Below, piece by piece: positions 1-10,500 of a DNA stretch of 21,081 nucleotides. Made by a program: the position numbers and the translations under genes. The notes below the pieces were generated by a model. That model was not told the DNA's origin. It did no database searches and worked only from the letters and a program-made list of their open reading frames with translations. The stretch lies in NCBI GenBank assembly GCA_024690635.1, contig JAILOW010000029.1, positions 1 through 21,081 on the forward strand, in the 5' to 3' direction. Positions within the stretch are counted from its first letter, which is position 1. Each line of letters starts with the position of its first letter. This DNA is from Butyrivibrio sp. (GTDB taxonomy: Bacteria > Bacillota_A > Clostridia > Lachnospirales > Lachnospiraceae).

Positions 1-116
1 TTGCTCATCCTATCAATTCGGATATGAGAGGAACTCTTCAGTCCTCGATCCTTGAGGCATATGAGAACACAGCCGACGAACCGGCTGAAGAAGCGGCAGC
101 AGTTGCAGCAGAGTAA
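1..116 (+). CDS. spoVG: SpoVG C-terminal fragment (septation/sporulation regulator), 5' end outside window
   Basis: The frame whose complete codons begin at position 3 reads AHPINSDMRGTLQSS and continues to a TAA at 114-116, with a second in-frame TAA right after it. The AHPINS(D/E)xR motif followed by a short helix (ILEAY) is the conserved end of SpoVG, a small nucleic-acid-binding regulator first linked to septation and sporulation in Bacillus. The native tail after the helix is rich in Ala and Glu (EPAEEAAAVAAE), which is usual for the variable C-terminus of the family. Only 37 residues are visible, so the N-terminal beta-rich half cannot be checked. The position just upstream of pth-mfd supports the call, since spoVG commonly lies near prs/pth/mfd in Firmicutes. 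Confidence 0.85.
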   Translation, partial: AHPINSDMRGTLQSSILEAYENTADEPAEEAAAVAAE

Positions 117-130
117 TAAATAATACTATT

Positions 131-164
131 ACAGGGGGCTCTGACAAACGGGCCCCCTGTTTTG
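131..164 (+). terminator. Hairpin terminator after spoVG
   Basis: A perfect 9-bp GC-rich stem (ACAGGGGGC at 131-139 with GCCCCCTGT at 152-160) is followed by a short run of Ts (four, 160-163). The U tract is short, and no convincing promoter is seen before pth 22 bases later. Partial read-through from spoVG into pth-mfd is therefore plausible. Confidence 0.8.
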
Positions 165-185
165 CGTATATCGGAAGGAAATGGT

Positions 186-818
186 ATGATGTTTAAGTTT
201 TTAGAGAAACTGTTATTTTCAAAGAAAGACGAGGAAACAGGTAAATTGTTCATTATTGCGGGACTTGGAAATCCTGAAAAGAAATATTTCGGCTCAAGGC
301 ACAACGTGGGCTTTGACGTTATAGACATCCTTTCCGATGAGTACGGTATCGGTCTTACAGAGACCAAATACAAGGCGGCCTACGGAAAAGGCAGGATAGG
401 AAACGAGAGGGTTATACTGGTTAAACCACTTACATATATGAACCTTAGCGGAGAGGCAATAGCGCCTCTTTGCAACTATTTTAAGGTGGACAGCAAAGAA
501 AACCTCATCGTCATCTCCGATGATGTGGAGCTGGATGTGGGTAATCTGCGCATCCGCCCCAAGGGAAGCGCCGGAGGACACAACGGACTTAAGAACATAA
601 TCGCAAAGCTTGGCAATGATGAATTTGCCAGAGTCCGCGTGGGAGTGGGCAAAAAGCCCAGAGAGTACGATATGGTGGACTGGGTGCTGGGCCACTTTGA
701 CGGACAGGACAAAACAGATATAAGAGAATCCGAAGAAAGAGCTGCCAAAGCTGTTGTCGAGATCATGGAAAACGGCACCGACAGCGCCATGAACAAGTTT
801 AACGGGAAAGTTAAATGA
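186..818 (+). CDS. pth: Peptidyl-tRNA hydrolase
   Basis: Cytosolic esterase that releases the peptide from peptidyl-tRNAs that drop off ribosomes, recycling the tRNA. Numbering from 186 (210 residues), the family signature GLGNP is at 26-30 and the catalytic His is in RHNVG (H39, equivalent to E. coli H20), with N29 equivalent to N10. YMNLSG, SDDVELDVG and GSAGGHNGLK follow in the expected order. The protein carries about 20 extra residues (MMFKFLEKLLFSKKDEETGK) before the usual start of the fold. I chose ATG 186 (or the adjacent ATG 189) because GGAAGGA at 173-179 is well placed. An in-frame TTG at 162 sits inside the spoVG terminator and is unlikely to be used. The stop overlaps the mfd start by four bases (ATGA), implying translational coupling. 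Confidence 0.95.
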   Translation: MMFKFLEKLLFSKKDEETGKLFIIAGLGNPEKKYFGSRHNVGFDVIDILSDEYGIGLTETKYKAAYGKGRIGNERVILVKPLTYMNLSGEAIAPLCNYFKVDSKENLIVISDDVELDVGNLRIRPKGSAGGHNGLKNIIAKLGNDEFARVRVGVGKKPREYDMVDWVLGHFDGQDKTDIRESEERAAKAVVEIMENGTDSAMNKFNGKVK

Positions 819-3800
819 GAGCCATAACTACACCACTTTCAGAACTGAAAGAATTTAACGAGATAAATGCATATCTGGAAAAGCCCTTTGCCTGCGCGGA
901 AGTCACCGGCTGCATGGACTCCCAAAAGCTTCATTTCATCGACAGTCTGGGAGCGGATTTCAAGTACAGGATAATCGTTACCTACAGCGATCTTCGGGTA
1001 AAAGAGATCTATGAGGACTACAAGTTTTATGACAGAAATGTCACCGTGTATCCCGCAAAAGACCTGATCTTTTACCAGGCTGATGTTCACAGTAACGAAA
1101 TAGCAAGGCAGCGTATCAGATGTATGAGAAGGCTTCTTGAGGGGAGGCCTGTTACTGTTGTCACAACATTTTCTGCCCTCATGTCTCCCCAGATAAAACC
1201 TGAGGTCATAAAGGATCACATCCTTTCAATCGACAGACGAAGCTCTATTGATGAAACGGAGATCTCCAAAAAGCTCACTACCATGGGCTATGTCAGAAAC
1301 TATCAGGTTGAAGCTCCGGGTGAATACTCAATCAGAGGCGACATTGTGGACGTCTTTGATCTTACAGAGGACAATCCATACAGAATAGAGCTGTGGGGCG
1401 ATGAGATCCAGTCCATCCGAAGCTTTGACATTCTTTCCCAGAGATCCATTGAAAAGCTGGAATCCATCGACATTTATCCAGCCTCGGAGATCATTCTCGA
1501 GGAGGATGAGCTTGAGCGCGGCATGGAAAAGATCGAGGAAGAGACGGAAGAGATCGTGGAAAAGCTTCGATCGGAGTTTAAGACCAAGGAGGCTCATCAG
1601 CTAAAGACTCAGACCATGGAGCTGAAGGAGCAGCTTTTTGAGCTTCACTCGGTAACAAACCTTGAGAGCTATATCAGATATTTTTACGACGACACTGTCA
1701 CAATGCAGGAGATGTTCCCCAAGGGAAAGAGCTGCATCTTTATTGACGAGCCCCAGAGAGTTTTGGAGCATGCATCCGCGGTGGAATTTGAATTTAAAGA
1801 GAGCATGACCCGCCGTGCGGAGAAAGGCTATGTTCTTCCGGGGCAGATGGATATTCTTTATTCCACGGAGAACTGTATTGCCAGAATGGGCAACGGAAGG
1901 CGCGTTCTCATATCCGATCTTGCAATGCCGGAAAAGGCAAATCTCTTTTCTCCCGAAAAGAGCTGGGATGTAAAGGCAAGAAGCGTTGCCCCCTACAACA
2001 ACAGCTTCGACACTCTTGTGTCCGATCTTAAAAATTACGTTAAAAGAGGATACAAGGTCCTTATTCTCTCAGGCTCCAGAACCAGAGCAAAGAGGATCGT
2101 TGAGGATCTTCGCGACAATCTGGTAACAGCTTTTTACTCCGAGGACCCGGGAAGAGTTCTGCAGACCGGCGAGATCATGACATACTATGGCAGGATCCTG
2201 AAGGGCTTTGAATATCCGGATATAAAGTTTGCGGTTATCGCTGAGAGCGATATCTTTACTGAGCATCAGAGAAAGCGCAAAAAGAAAAAGAGCAGGTACA
2301 GCGGAGAAAAGATCTCCGACTTTGCGGATCTGAAGGTTGGAGACTACGTGGTTCACGAGGATCACGGCCTTGGAATCTACAAGGGAATCGAAAAGATAGA
2401 AACAGACCATGTGGTAAAGGACTACATCAAGATTGAGTACGGCGGAGGCGGCAATCTCTACGTGCTGGCCACAGGTCTTTCCGTTATACAAAAATATGCA
2501 TCCGGCGGGGATGACGAAAACGGTCATAAGCCAAAGCTCAACAAACTTGGAACCGGAGACTGGACCCATACCAAAAATAAGGTCCGCGCTGCCGTTGAAG
2601 AAGTTGCTCAGGATCTGGTGGAGCTCTATGCCAAGAGGCAGCAGGCAAAAGGCTTTGAATTCGGTAAAGATACTGTGTGGCAGCAGGAGTTTGAGGATGC
2701 TTTCCCCTATCAGGAGACGGAGGATCAGCTTACTGCCATCGAGGATACCAAGAGAGATATGGAATCCTCAGGCATAATGGACAGACTTATCTGCGGAGAC
2801 GTCGGATTTGGCAAGACGGAGATCGCCATAAGGGCAGCTTTCAAGGCGGTGCAGGATGGCAAGCAGGTTGCGGTCCTTGTGCCTACTACCATTTTAGCGC
2901 AGCAGCACTACAACACCTTTACCGAGCGTATGAGGAATTTCCCCGTGCGCATAGACCTCATGTCCAGATTCAGGACATCCGCCGAGCAAAAGCAGACGGT
3001 GACGGATCTGAAAAAAGGACTTGTTGATATCGTCATCGGAACCCACAGGCTTCTTTCCAAGGATGTTCAGTACAAGGATCTGGGACTTCTCATTGTGGAT
3101 GAGGAGCAGCGTTTTGGCGTAACCCACAAGGAAAAGATAAAGGCCATGAAGGAGAACGTTGACGTTCTGACCCTTACTGCGACACCTATTCCCAGAACTC
3201 TTCACATGTCACTTGTGGGCATCAGGAATATGAGTGTTTTGGAGGAAGCGCCTAATGACAGACTTCCCATCCAAACCTTCGTGTGTGAGTACAATGACGA
3301 GCTTGTACGAGAGGCTATCGTAAGAGAGCTTGCAAGAAAAGGACAGGTTTACTACGTTTACAACAGAGTAAGTACCATTGCGGATACCGCGGCTCAGATC
3401 CAGAAGCTCGTGCCGGAGGCAAACGTTGCCTTTGCCCATGGCCAGATGAAAGAGGCTGAGCTTGAGCGTATCATGTACGACTTTATCGACGGAACCATCG
3501 ATGTTCTGGTATCAACCACCATCATTGAGACGGGACTTGATATACCTAATGTTAACACCATGATCATCCACGACTCGGACAAGATGGGACTTTCCCAGCT
3601 CTATCAGCTCAGGGGCCGTGTGGGCAGATCCAACAAGACAGCTTATGCTTTCCTCATGTACAAGAGAGATAAGATGCTAAAAGAGGTGGCGGAAAAGAGA
3701 CTCTCTGCCATCAAGGAATTTACTGACCTTGGAAGCGGCTTCAAGATCGCCATGAGGGATCTGGAGATACGAGGGGCCGGAAGCCTCCTTGGCAAAAAGC

Positions 3801-4375
3801 AGAGCGGACATATGCAGGCTGTGGGCTATGACATGTACTGCAAGATGCTTGGAGAAGCTGTCAGGATAAAGAAGGGCGAGGATACCGATGAAGTCAGGGA
3901 CAACCTCACTACCAGCATTGATCTTGACGTGGATGCATTTATCCCTGCCCAGTACATTTTGAATGAAGAGCAAAAGCTTGAGATATACAAGAGGATCGCA
4001 AGCCTTGAGAGCAAGCAGGAATGTGATGACATGCGGGATGAGCTGGTGGACAGATTCGGTGAAGTTCCGGAGTCTGTTGAAAACCTTCTTAGGATATCCC
4101 TTCTTCGCACCAGGGCTCATGCCCTTTACATCCTTGAGATCAAGGGTGGAAGCGGAGAGATCGCCATGAAGGTCAGTCCTCTTGCTAGGATCGACGCAGG
4201 CAAGATTCCGGGATTTATTGCTTCCTACAAAGGAAACATGGCATTCCACCAGGCGGGAACACCTGTGTTTGTCTACAAGTACAAAAAGGATAACAATGCT
4301 AAAAAAGCCGAGAGAGCTCTTTTGCAGGATGCGGAAGATATCATCGGAAAGATGGAAGAACTGTTGAGAGTTTGA
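815..4375 (+). CDS. mfd: Transcription-repair coupling factor Mfd
   Basis: An ATP-driven DNA translocase that removes RNA polymerase stalled at lesions and recruits UvrA. At 1186 residues it has the normal full length. The N-terminal third is the UvrB-homology region. The RNA-polymerase-interacting, Tudor-like domain starts at about residue 505 (DLKVGDYVVHEDHGLGIYKG). The superfamily 2 helicase core has Walker A GDVGFGKT at 661-668, the DEEQ box at 762-765 (with QRFGV following), TATPIPRTLHMS for motif III, and motif VI RGRVGR at 933-938. The RecG-like TRG motif follows (EIRGAGSLLGKKQSGHMQ). The C-terminal domain that contacts UvrA ends the protein. All motifs are intact. The gene overlaps pth by four bases and has no promoter of its own that I can see, so it should be co-transcribed with pth. 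Confidence 0.97.
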   Translation: MRAITTPLSELKEFNEINAYLEKPFACAEVTGCMDSQKLHFIDSLGADFKYRIIVTYSDLRVKEIYEDYKFYDRNVTVYPAKDLIFYQADVHSNEIARQRIRCMRRLLEGRPVTVVTTFSALMSPQIKPEVIKDHILSIDRRSSIDETEISKKLTTMGYVRNYQVEAPGEYSIRGDIVDVFDLTEDNPYRIELWGDEIQSIRSFDILSQRSIEKLESIDIYPASEIILEEDELERGMEKIEEETEEIVEKLRSEFKTKEAHQLKTQTMELKEQLFELHSVTNLESYIRYFYDDTVTMQEMFPKGKSCIFIDEPQRVLEHASAVEFEFKESMTRRAEKGYVLPGQMDILYSTENCIARMGNGRRVLISDLAMPEKANLFSPEKSWDVKARSVAPYNNSFDTLVSDLKNYVKRGYKVLILSGSRTRAKRIVEDLRDNLVTAFYSEDPGRVLQTGEIMTYYGRILKGFEYPDIKFAVIAESDIFTEHQRKRKKKKSRYSGEKISDFADLKVGDYVVHEDHGLGIYKGIEKIETDHVVKDYIKIEYGGGGNLYVLATGLSVIQKYASGGDDENGHKPKLNKLGTGDWTHTKNKVRAAVEEVAQDLVELYAKRQQAKGFEFGKDTVWQQEFEDAFPYQETEDQLTAIEDTKRDMESSGIMDRLICGDVGFGKTEIAIRAAFKAVQDGKQVAVLVPTTILAQQHYNTFTERMRNFPVRIDLMSRFRTSAEQKQTVTDLKKGLVDIVIGTHRLLSKDVQYKDLGLLIVDEEQRFGVTHKEKIKAMKENVDVLTLTATPIPRTLHMSLVGIRNMSVLEEAPNDRLPIQTFVCEYNDELVREAIVRELARKGQVYYVYNRVSTIADTAAQIQKLVPEANVAFAHGQMKEAELERIMYDFIDGTIDVLVSTTIIETGLDIPNVNTMIIHDSDKMGLSQLYQLRGRVGRSNKTAYAFLMYKRDKMLKEVAEKRLSAIKEFTDLGSGFKIAMRDLEIRGAGSLLGKKQSGHMQAVGYDMYCKMLGEAVRIKKGEDTDEVRDNLTTSIDLDVDAFIPAQYILNEEQKLEIYKRIASLESKQECDDMRDELVDRFGEVPESVENLLRISLLRTRAHALYILEIKGGSGEIAMKVSPLARIDAGKIPGFIASYKGNMAFHQAGTPVFVYKYKKDNNAKKAERALLQDAEDIIGKMEELLRV

Positions 4376-4385
4376 GAAGCGCTTT

Positions 4386-4422
4386 AAAGGGCGGCATATC
4401 ATTAAAAGATATGTCGCCTTTT
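4386..4422 (+). terminator. Rho-independent terminator of pth-mfd
   Basis: An 11-bp stem (GGCGGCATATC at 4390-4400 with GATATGTCGCC at 4408-4418, one G-T pair) encloses a 7-base loop (ATTAAAA). It is flanked by AAA on the left and TTTT at 4419-4422 on the right. It begins about ten bases after the mfd stop. Confidence 0.88.
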
Positions 4423-4447
4423 GTATGGAAAAAAACTATTTTATAAC
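4419..4447 (+). promoter_or_regulatory. Weak candidate promoter for the giant glycosidase
   Basis: TATAAC at 4442-4447 lies 17 bases after TTTTGT at 4419-4424. The -35 is poor and overlaps the upstream terminator, so this is only the best of several AT-rich possibilities in 4423-4551. Some promoter is required here, since the upstream operon is terminated. Confidence 0.25.
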
Positions 4448-4498
4448 ATGACAAAAATATATAAAAAGAGGGCTAAAAAATGTAAATACTCCAAAGAG

Positions 4499-4537
4499 CT
4501 TACTTGATAGAATATCACTTAACAATGAAAAAGTAAG
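4499..4537. repeat. Short inverted repeat in the leader of the giant glycosidase gene
   Basis: CTTACTT at 4499-4505 is a perfect inverted match of AAGTAAG at 4531-4537. The right arm directly abuts the ribosome binding site (AAAGGGG, about 4538-4544). A loop of 25 bases makes a stable RNA hairpin uncertain. It could be an operator or could be chance in AT-rich DNA. Confidence 0.35.
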
Positions 4538-4551
4538 AAAGGGGTATTAGC

Positions 4552-7500
4552 ATGCGGAGGAGTAGCAAGATCCACGCCATAATTTTGGCGGCAGCCATAG
4601 CGCTGCAGACTGTTGCCGCACCGACTGCTTATGCTGCAGAGATAATGGGGGATCCTGCAGAGACAGTACTGGTTGGAACGGCAGATGATCAGGAGCTTCC
4701 GGATCAGGGCGAAGAGCCTGAAGAGCAGGGAGAGACTGAGGATGAACAGAATGAAAACGAAACTGAAGGAGACGGCGAAGAAGGTGACGAAGAAGGCACC
4801 GGAGATGAAAATGAAGGCGCCGGAGAAGATGACGGCGAAAACGAAGACGCCGCAGATGAAGCTTCTTCAGAGAGTTCATCGGAAGATGATGAGGCTGAAT
4901 TAGAAGAGGACGAGACAGAAAAGCTCACACAGAGCATCCTGGGAGAAAGAGGCACAGCGGTAGAGGGAAGAGGAGAGATCCTCTGGAACGTGGATATGTC
5001 AGATCTGTCGGATTTTGATCTGTATACAGGCCCCAATGAGGGTGTCTGGTCCGCAGAGGACGGCGCTTTCAGGATAGATGGAGGAAACGGCAACAAGGCT
5101 ATTTCCAAACAGCAGGATTTTACGGACTTTGTTTTTGAAGCAGATGTAACTGTTGAAAAACAGGCGTCTACGGGTGATACATCCAGTGCTCAGGGCGGTA
5201 TCCTTTTCCGTGCCAGCAACGGAACAAACCGTGTCAGCGACGGATACTACGGATATTATCTGTGCCTTAATGCCAAGGCACAGGAGATGGTCCTTGGCCG
5301 TTCATCAGGCAATAATTGGAACCAGATAGCTACCAAAAAGATGAAGATCGAGTACGGACAGAGCTATCACCTGACCGTTACCTGCGCAGGCTCACACATT
5401 ACCTGCTATGCAGACTACAACGGATCCAATTATGCAAAACTTTATATCAACGATTCCACACATTCACAGGGCGGAATCGGTATGAGAAACTGGATCTCAC
5501 ACACTTCTTACAGGAATCTGGTTGTGAGCGAGTATACGGAAGAGACTCTTTCCGAGAACTCCTCCTACACCAATCCTCTTATGAACCACTGTGCTGATCC
5601 CGATGTTCTCTATCATGGCGGAACATACTTCCTTTATCCCACCAATGCAGGAGATGACTCTCAGGGGATCAAGGTTTACACATCAACAGATCTGGTTCAC
5701 TGGACAGATCAGGGCTATGCCTTTTCCAAGGGCGACGGCTGGGGAACCGGTGAGTTCTGGGCTCCCGATATCATCGAAAGAGACGGAGTCTTTTACATGT
5801 ACTATGTTGCCAATGAGCAGATCTGCGTGGCAACAAGCACTTCACCCATGGGACCTTTCAAACAGGAAGTAAATGCGCCCATGGATGCATCAGAGAAAAA
5901 TATCGATGCTCACATTTTCTATGATGAGGCATCAGGCAAATATTATATTTACTATGTTCGCTTTACAAGCGGCAATGTTATCTGGGGAGCAGAGCTTTCC
6001 GATGACATGATGAGTATCAAAAAGGATACCTTAAAAGAGATCGTTCGTGCTGATCAGGGCTGGGATCAGGATATGGCCAATGTCAATGAAGGCCCCTTCA
6101 TGCTGGTGCATGACGGCAGATACTACCTGACCTATTCGGGATCTCACTTCCAGAGTATCAACTACGGTTCAGCTTATGCTGTATCGGATGCGCCTTTGGG
6201 AGACTTTGTAAAGTATGATTACAATCCCATAATGAAGTCCAACTCCACGGTTCACGGAACAGGACATCACGGAATTGTTGAGTCACCGGACGGATCAGAG
6301 CTCTTTATGGTTTACCACAGCCATCACGATCTTAACAGCACAGAACCCAGACAGCTGTGCATCGATCGTATTCACTTTACTGAGGATGCCGATGGCAATA
6401 CGGTTCTTGAGGTAAAGGGACCTACCATCACACCTCAGGCCCTTCCTTCAGGAGCAGTGGATGTGGCAAATTACATCGAATGCCCTGAGCTTGATGAGGT
6501 CAAGGCGGCAGAGGATGCATCTGCTGCAGATATTATGGCAGCTCTTCCTGCAGAGGCTTCCATCGTTACAAGTAAAGGCCTTTACACTGCAGAGCTTACT
6601 TGGGACGTACTTAATGACGCTGACATCACAGGTGAGGTGGTTACAGCTTCCGGAAGCGTTGTTCTTCCCGGTGAAGTTGAAAACCTTGGTGATCTGGATC
6701 TTTCGGTTACCTGCACCGTTTATCTTGGAGATGCCAAGTTAAAAGAAAAGCTTGCAAAGATCATGCAGGATATCACTATCCCCGGCAAGGACGCAGTAAG
6801 AGGAAACATCACTCTTATTGAGGAAAAGGACGGAGCGGAGTTTACCTGGGAGTCTGACAACGAGGAGGTTATCTCTTCTCAGAAAGTTACACAGGATAAC
6901 TACTACGACATTCCTGCAGGTGTTGTAAAAAGAGGCAGCACCGACCAGACAGTGACTCTTACTGTTACAGGAAACCTTGAGGGAGTTACTCTTTCCAAGG
7001 AAATAGAAGTAAAGGTTCTTGCAAAGACAGAGGTTTCCACAGACTACGAGGGATATCTCTATGCACACTTTAAAGAAATCCCCGGACAGAAGGGACAGCA
7101 GGATATCTTTTACGGTATCAGTGATGACGGTCTTAACTGGACAGCCCTTAATGACAACGAGGCAGTACTTAAGTCCGACGTTGGAGATAAGGCAACAAGA
7201 GATCCTTTCATAATCAGAAGCGCAGAAGGAGACAGATTCTTCCTCATAGCTACTGATCAGGACATCTATAAATACGGTGACAGCGTTGCATGGGACAAGT
7301 TATCAACCCAGGGCAGCACTGCCCTTACCATCTGGGAATCATCAGACCTTATCCACTGGGAAAATGAGAGAAACGTGGATGTGGCAGGTTCAATAGGAGC
7401 AGGCTGCGCGTGGGCTCCCGAGGCTGTTTACGATGATGCCACAGGTGAATACCTTGTATTCTGGGCAAGCAAACTTGCTGAGGACAATTTCGCAAGGCAG

Positions 7501-10500
7501 TACACCTTTGTTTCCAGAACAAGAGATTTCTATACATTTACAGAGCCTGAGCTCTTTAACGATTTTGGAAGTAACATTGACACTTCAGTACTTCATGAAG
7601 GCAACAACTACTACAGACTTACCAAGATCGAAAGCGATATGTACGTAAGACTTGATAAGGCGGTGGGGCATCCCAGAGCCTACGGCGATCAGGTTACTCA
7701 AAAGAACATAGGAAGCCTTACCTTTAACGTGGTAGGCGGCAATTACAGCTACATTGAAAATACCGCTGAGGGATGCCTTGAATCCTTTAAGGGCAACTAC
7801 GAAGGCGGAACACTGTTCAAGTTCAATGACAGGGACGAGTGGTGCATCATGCTTGATGAGTACGGCGGAGCAAAGAGAGGATACATTCCTTTTGTAACCT
7901 CCGACCTTGATGAGACAAACAGCATCAGAGTCCTTGGCGAGGAAGACTATGCGGCGCAGGAAGGCTGCAAGCACGGCGTTATCCTGCCGGTTACAAAGAG
8001 TGAATATGATGCTCTTATGGCAGAGTACGGCGTTTCAAAGGGAAGCTTTGCTGAACTTGAAAAGAGTCAGGAACCTGTTGCAGTTTATGATTTTGAGACA
8101 GTAGACGGCAACAAGGCAGTTCCTGCCACAGGTACTGATCTTGGCCTTGTATTTAACGGAGAGGCTCAGGTCAAAGAGGCAGAAGGCGCAGACGGCACTA
8201 AGAGCAATGCCCTTTACCTTAATGGAAGCGAAGGCAGCTACGGCGAATTTACTTCCGGAATATTTGATGGGGCAGATGAGCTGACACTCAGCTTTGATGT
8301 GAAGGCAGAAAACGCAGCTGCAGATTCCATGGCTGTCAGCCTTGGAAGCAGTGAAAAGAGATATCTCTTTGCCCGCATCATTGACAATGATACAAGCGCA
8401 GGCGCTACAGCCAGCGGAGAAACCGGTATCAAATCCGTATCTTCATCAAACTACGGAGCCTTCGGCAGATGGCTTCACGCAGACGTGGTTGTAAAGGATC
8501 ACCTCCTTTCCTTCTATGTTGACGGCATCAGCGTCGGAACAGTAAAGGGCAGAAATATCTCTGAGCTTGGAAGTGATCTGTCCATGTACCTTGGCAGGTC
8601 TTTTGCAGGAGCTGGAGCTTTCAAGGGCAGTATTGATAATCTCAGGATCTACAACAGAGCCCTTACTCAGGAGGAGCTTGGCACTGCAGATCCCATGCAG
8701 ATCGCAATAAAGATCGAGGCAGAGACCGGTGTTATCACAGGTGTTGCCAAGGCTGTATCAAGAGGTGATGCTTCCGGCGGATACAAGGTTGGATACATTG
8801 ACAATACAGATGCAAGGATCACACTTCCTCTTAAGGCGCCCAAGGCCGGAACCTACAGGATCGAGATCGCTGCAGACGGCGACAGAGGGGCTTTCCCCAA
8901 CAGTTCGCACCAGTACTGGATAAACGGCAATCAGTCAGATGCTCAGGTTGTGGAATATACCAAGTCAACAAGCTGGGATGTATGGAGCCTTTACAGTATT
9001 TATGTTGATCTTGTGGAAGGTGATAATACCATCACCATCACTCACTCGGGAAGAGCCAACAGTTTCTCGGAGCTTGATTACATCATCTTCCATGTTATGG
9101 AAGATCCTGAATATGAGATCTGCCTTGACGGCAAGAAGGCTGATACATTTGATCCTGAAAAGAGCCTCGTAAAAGTGGATGTTAAGTCTCTCAAAAAGCT
9201 TCCCAAGGTTAGCGTGAAGTTTAAAGAGGGTACTGATGAAAGCTTTAAGGCAACAGTTGTTCAGGCGAGTGAAGACAGACCTGAGAGCTATGTAACGGTT
9301 TATTCCGAAAAAGATCCTTCTTATATAAAGAAATACATAGTAAGATTTACCGGACCTGACAATTTCCAGAATCTCATTGTGAACTACGGTGCGGATCCTT
9401 TTGTGACTTACCATGACGGATATTACTACTATGTTCGTATGGGCAGAAACGACAAGGGTATCTGGGTAACCAAGGCTGCAGAGCTTTCAAGAATTGCAAG
9501 CGTTGAGCCCGTGTGTGTATACATGCCAAGCGGAGACCAGCCCACAAGCGAGCTTTGGGCTCCCGAGATCCATTACCTGGACGGCAAGTGGTATATCTAC
9601 TACACCGCAGGCGGCGGATCAAACCACAGAATGAGAGTTCTTGAGAGCGTAACAGACGATGCTCAGGGCGAGTACGTTTACAAGGGAATGATAACTCCCG
9701 CTACAGAAAGATGGGCTATCGACCAGACCGTTCTTAAGCTCAACGGCAAGCTCTATGCTATATGGTCAGGCTGGGACGGATTTGTTGACGGCGAGCAGAG
9801 ACTTTACATCGCAGAGATGGAAAATCCTTACACCATTTCAGGAGACAGAGTTGAGCTCTCCAGGCCTGAGTATGCGTGGGAGACCAATGAACATCCTACC
9901 ATCAACGAAGGCCCTCAGATCGCTACAGCTCCTGACGGAACAGTAAACATCATTTATTCAGCAAGCGGATCATGGTCAGATACCTACTGCCTCGGAGCAC
10001 TCACTCTTAAAAAGGGTGCTGATCCCATGAATAAAGATTCCTGGATCAAGGCAACAAAACCTGTATTTGAAAAGAACGACAACACAACTCTTTCCACAGG
10101 TCATGCAAGCTTCGTGCAGTCACCTGACGGAACAGAAACATATATTGTTTATCATGCCATCGTATATCCCGGCGGAGGATGGAATGCAAGAGGCGTAAGA
10201 GCCCAGAGAGTTTACTGGAATGAAGACGGAACTCCTTTCATCGGAGAAGCTGCGGATTACACAGACAGGATCAACACTCCTTCCGGAACCAAGAAACCGG
10301 CATATACAAGGCTTGAAGCAGAGGATGCGACTCTTACAGGTCTTTCCGGCAGCAGCACCTACAACTCTTCAGCGGGCGGCTGTGTATACGGATTTACCAA
10401 TGAGTCCAGAAAAGCGGAGTTTACCTTCGACGTTGCAAAAGAGGGCGATTACATGCTCTACCTTGGCGCATCCGCAGATGTGGACAACGCAGGTCTTAAG

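Noticed and set aside
162..185. TTG at 162 as the start of pth, giving eight more residues
   Set aside because: It lies in the T tract of the spoVG terminator and has no ribosome site, whereas GGAAGGA at 173-179 fits ATG 186 or 189.
4704..5108. Minus-strand Ser/Pro-rich open frame opposite the acidic linker of the glycosidase
   Set aside because: It is a by-product of GAA/GAG/GAT-rich coding on the other strand, with no RBS and no independent support.
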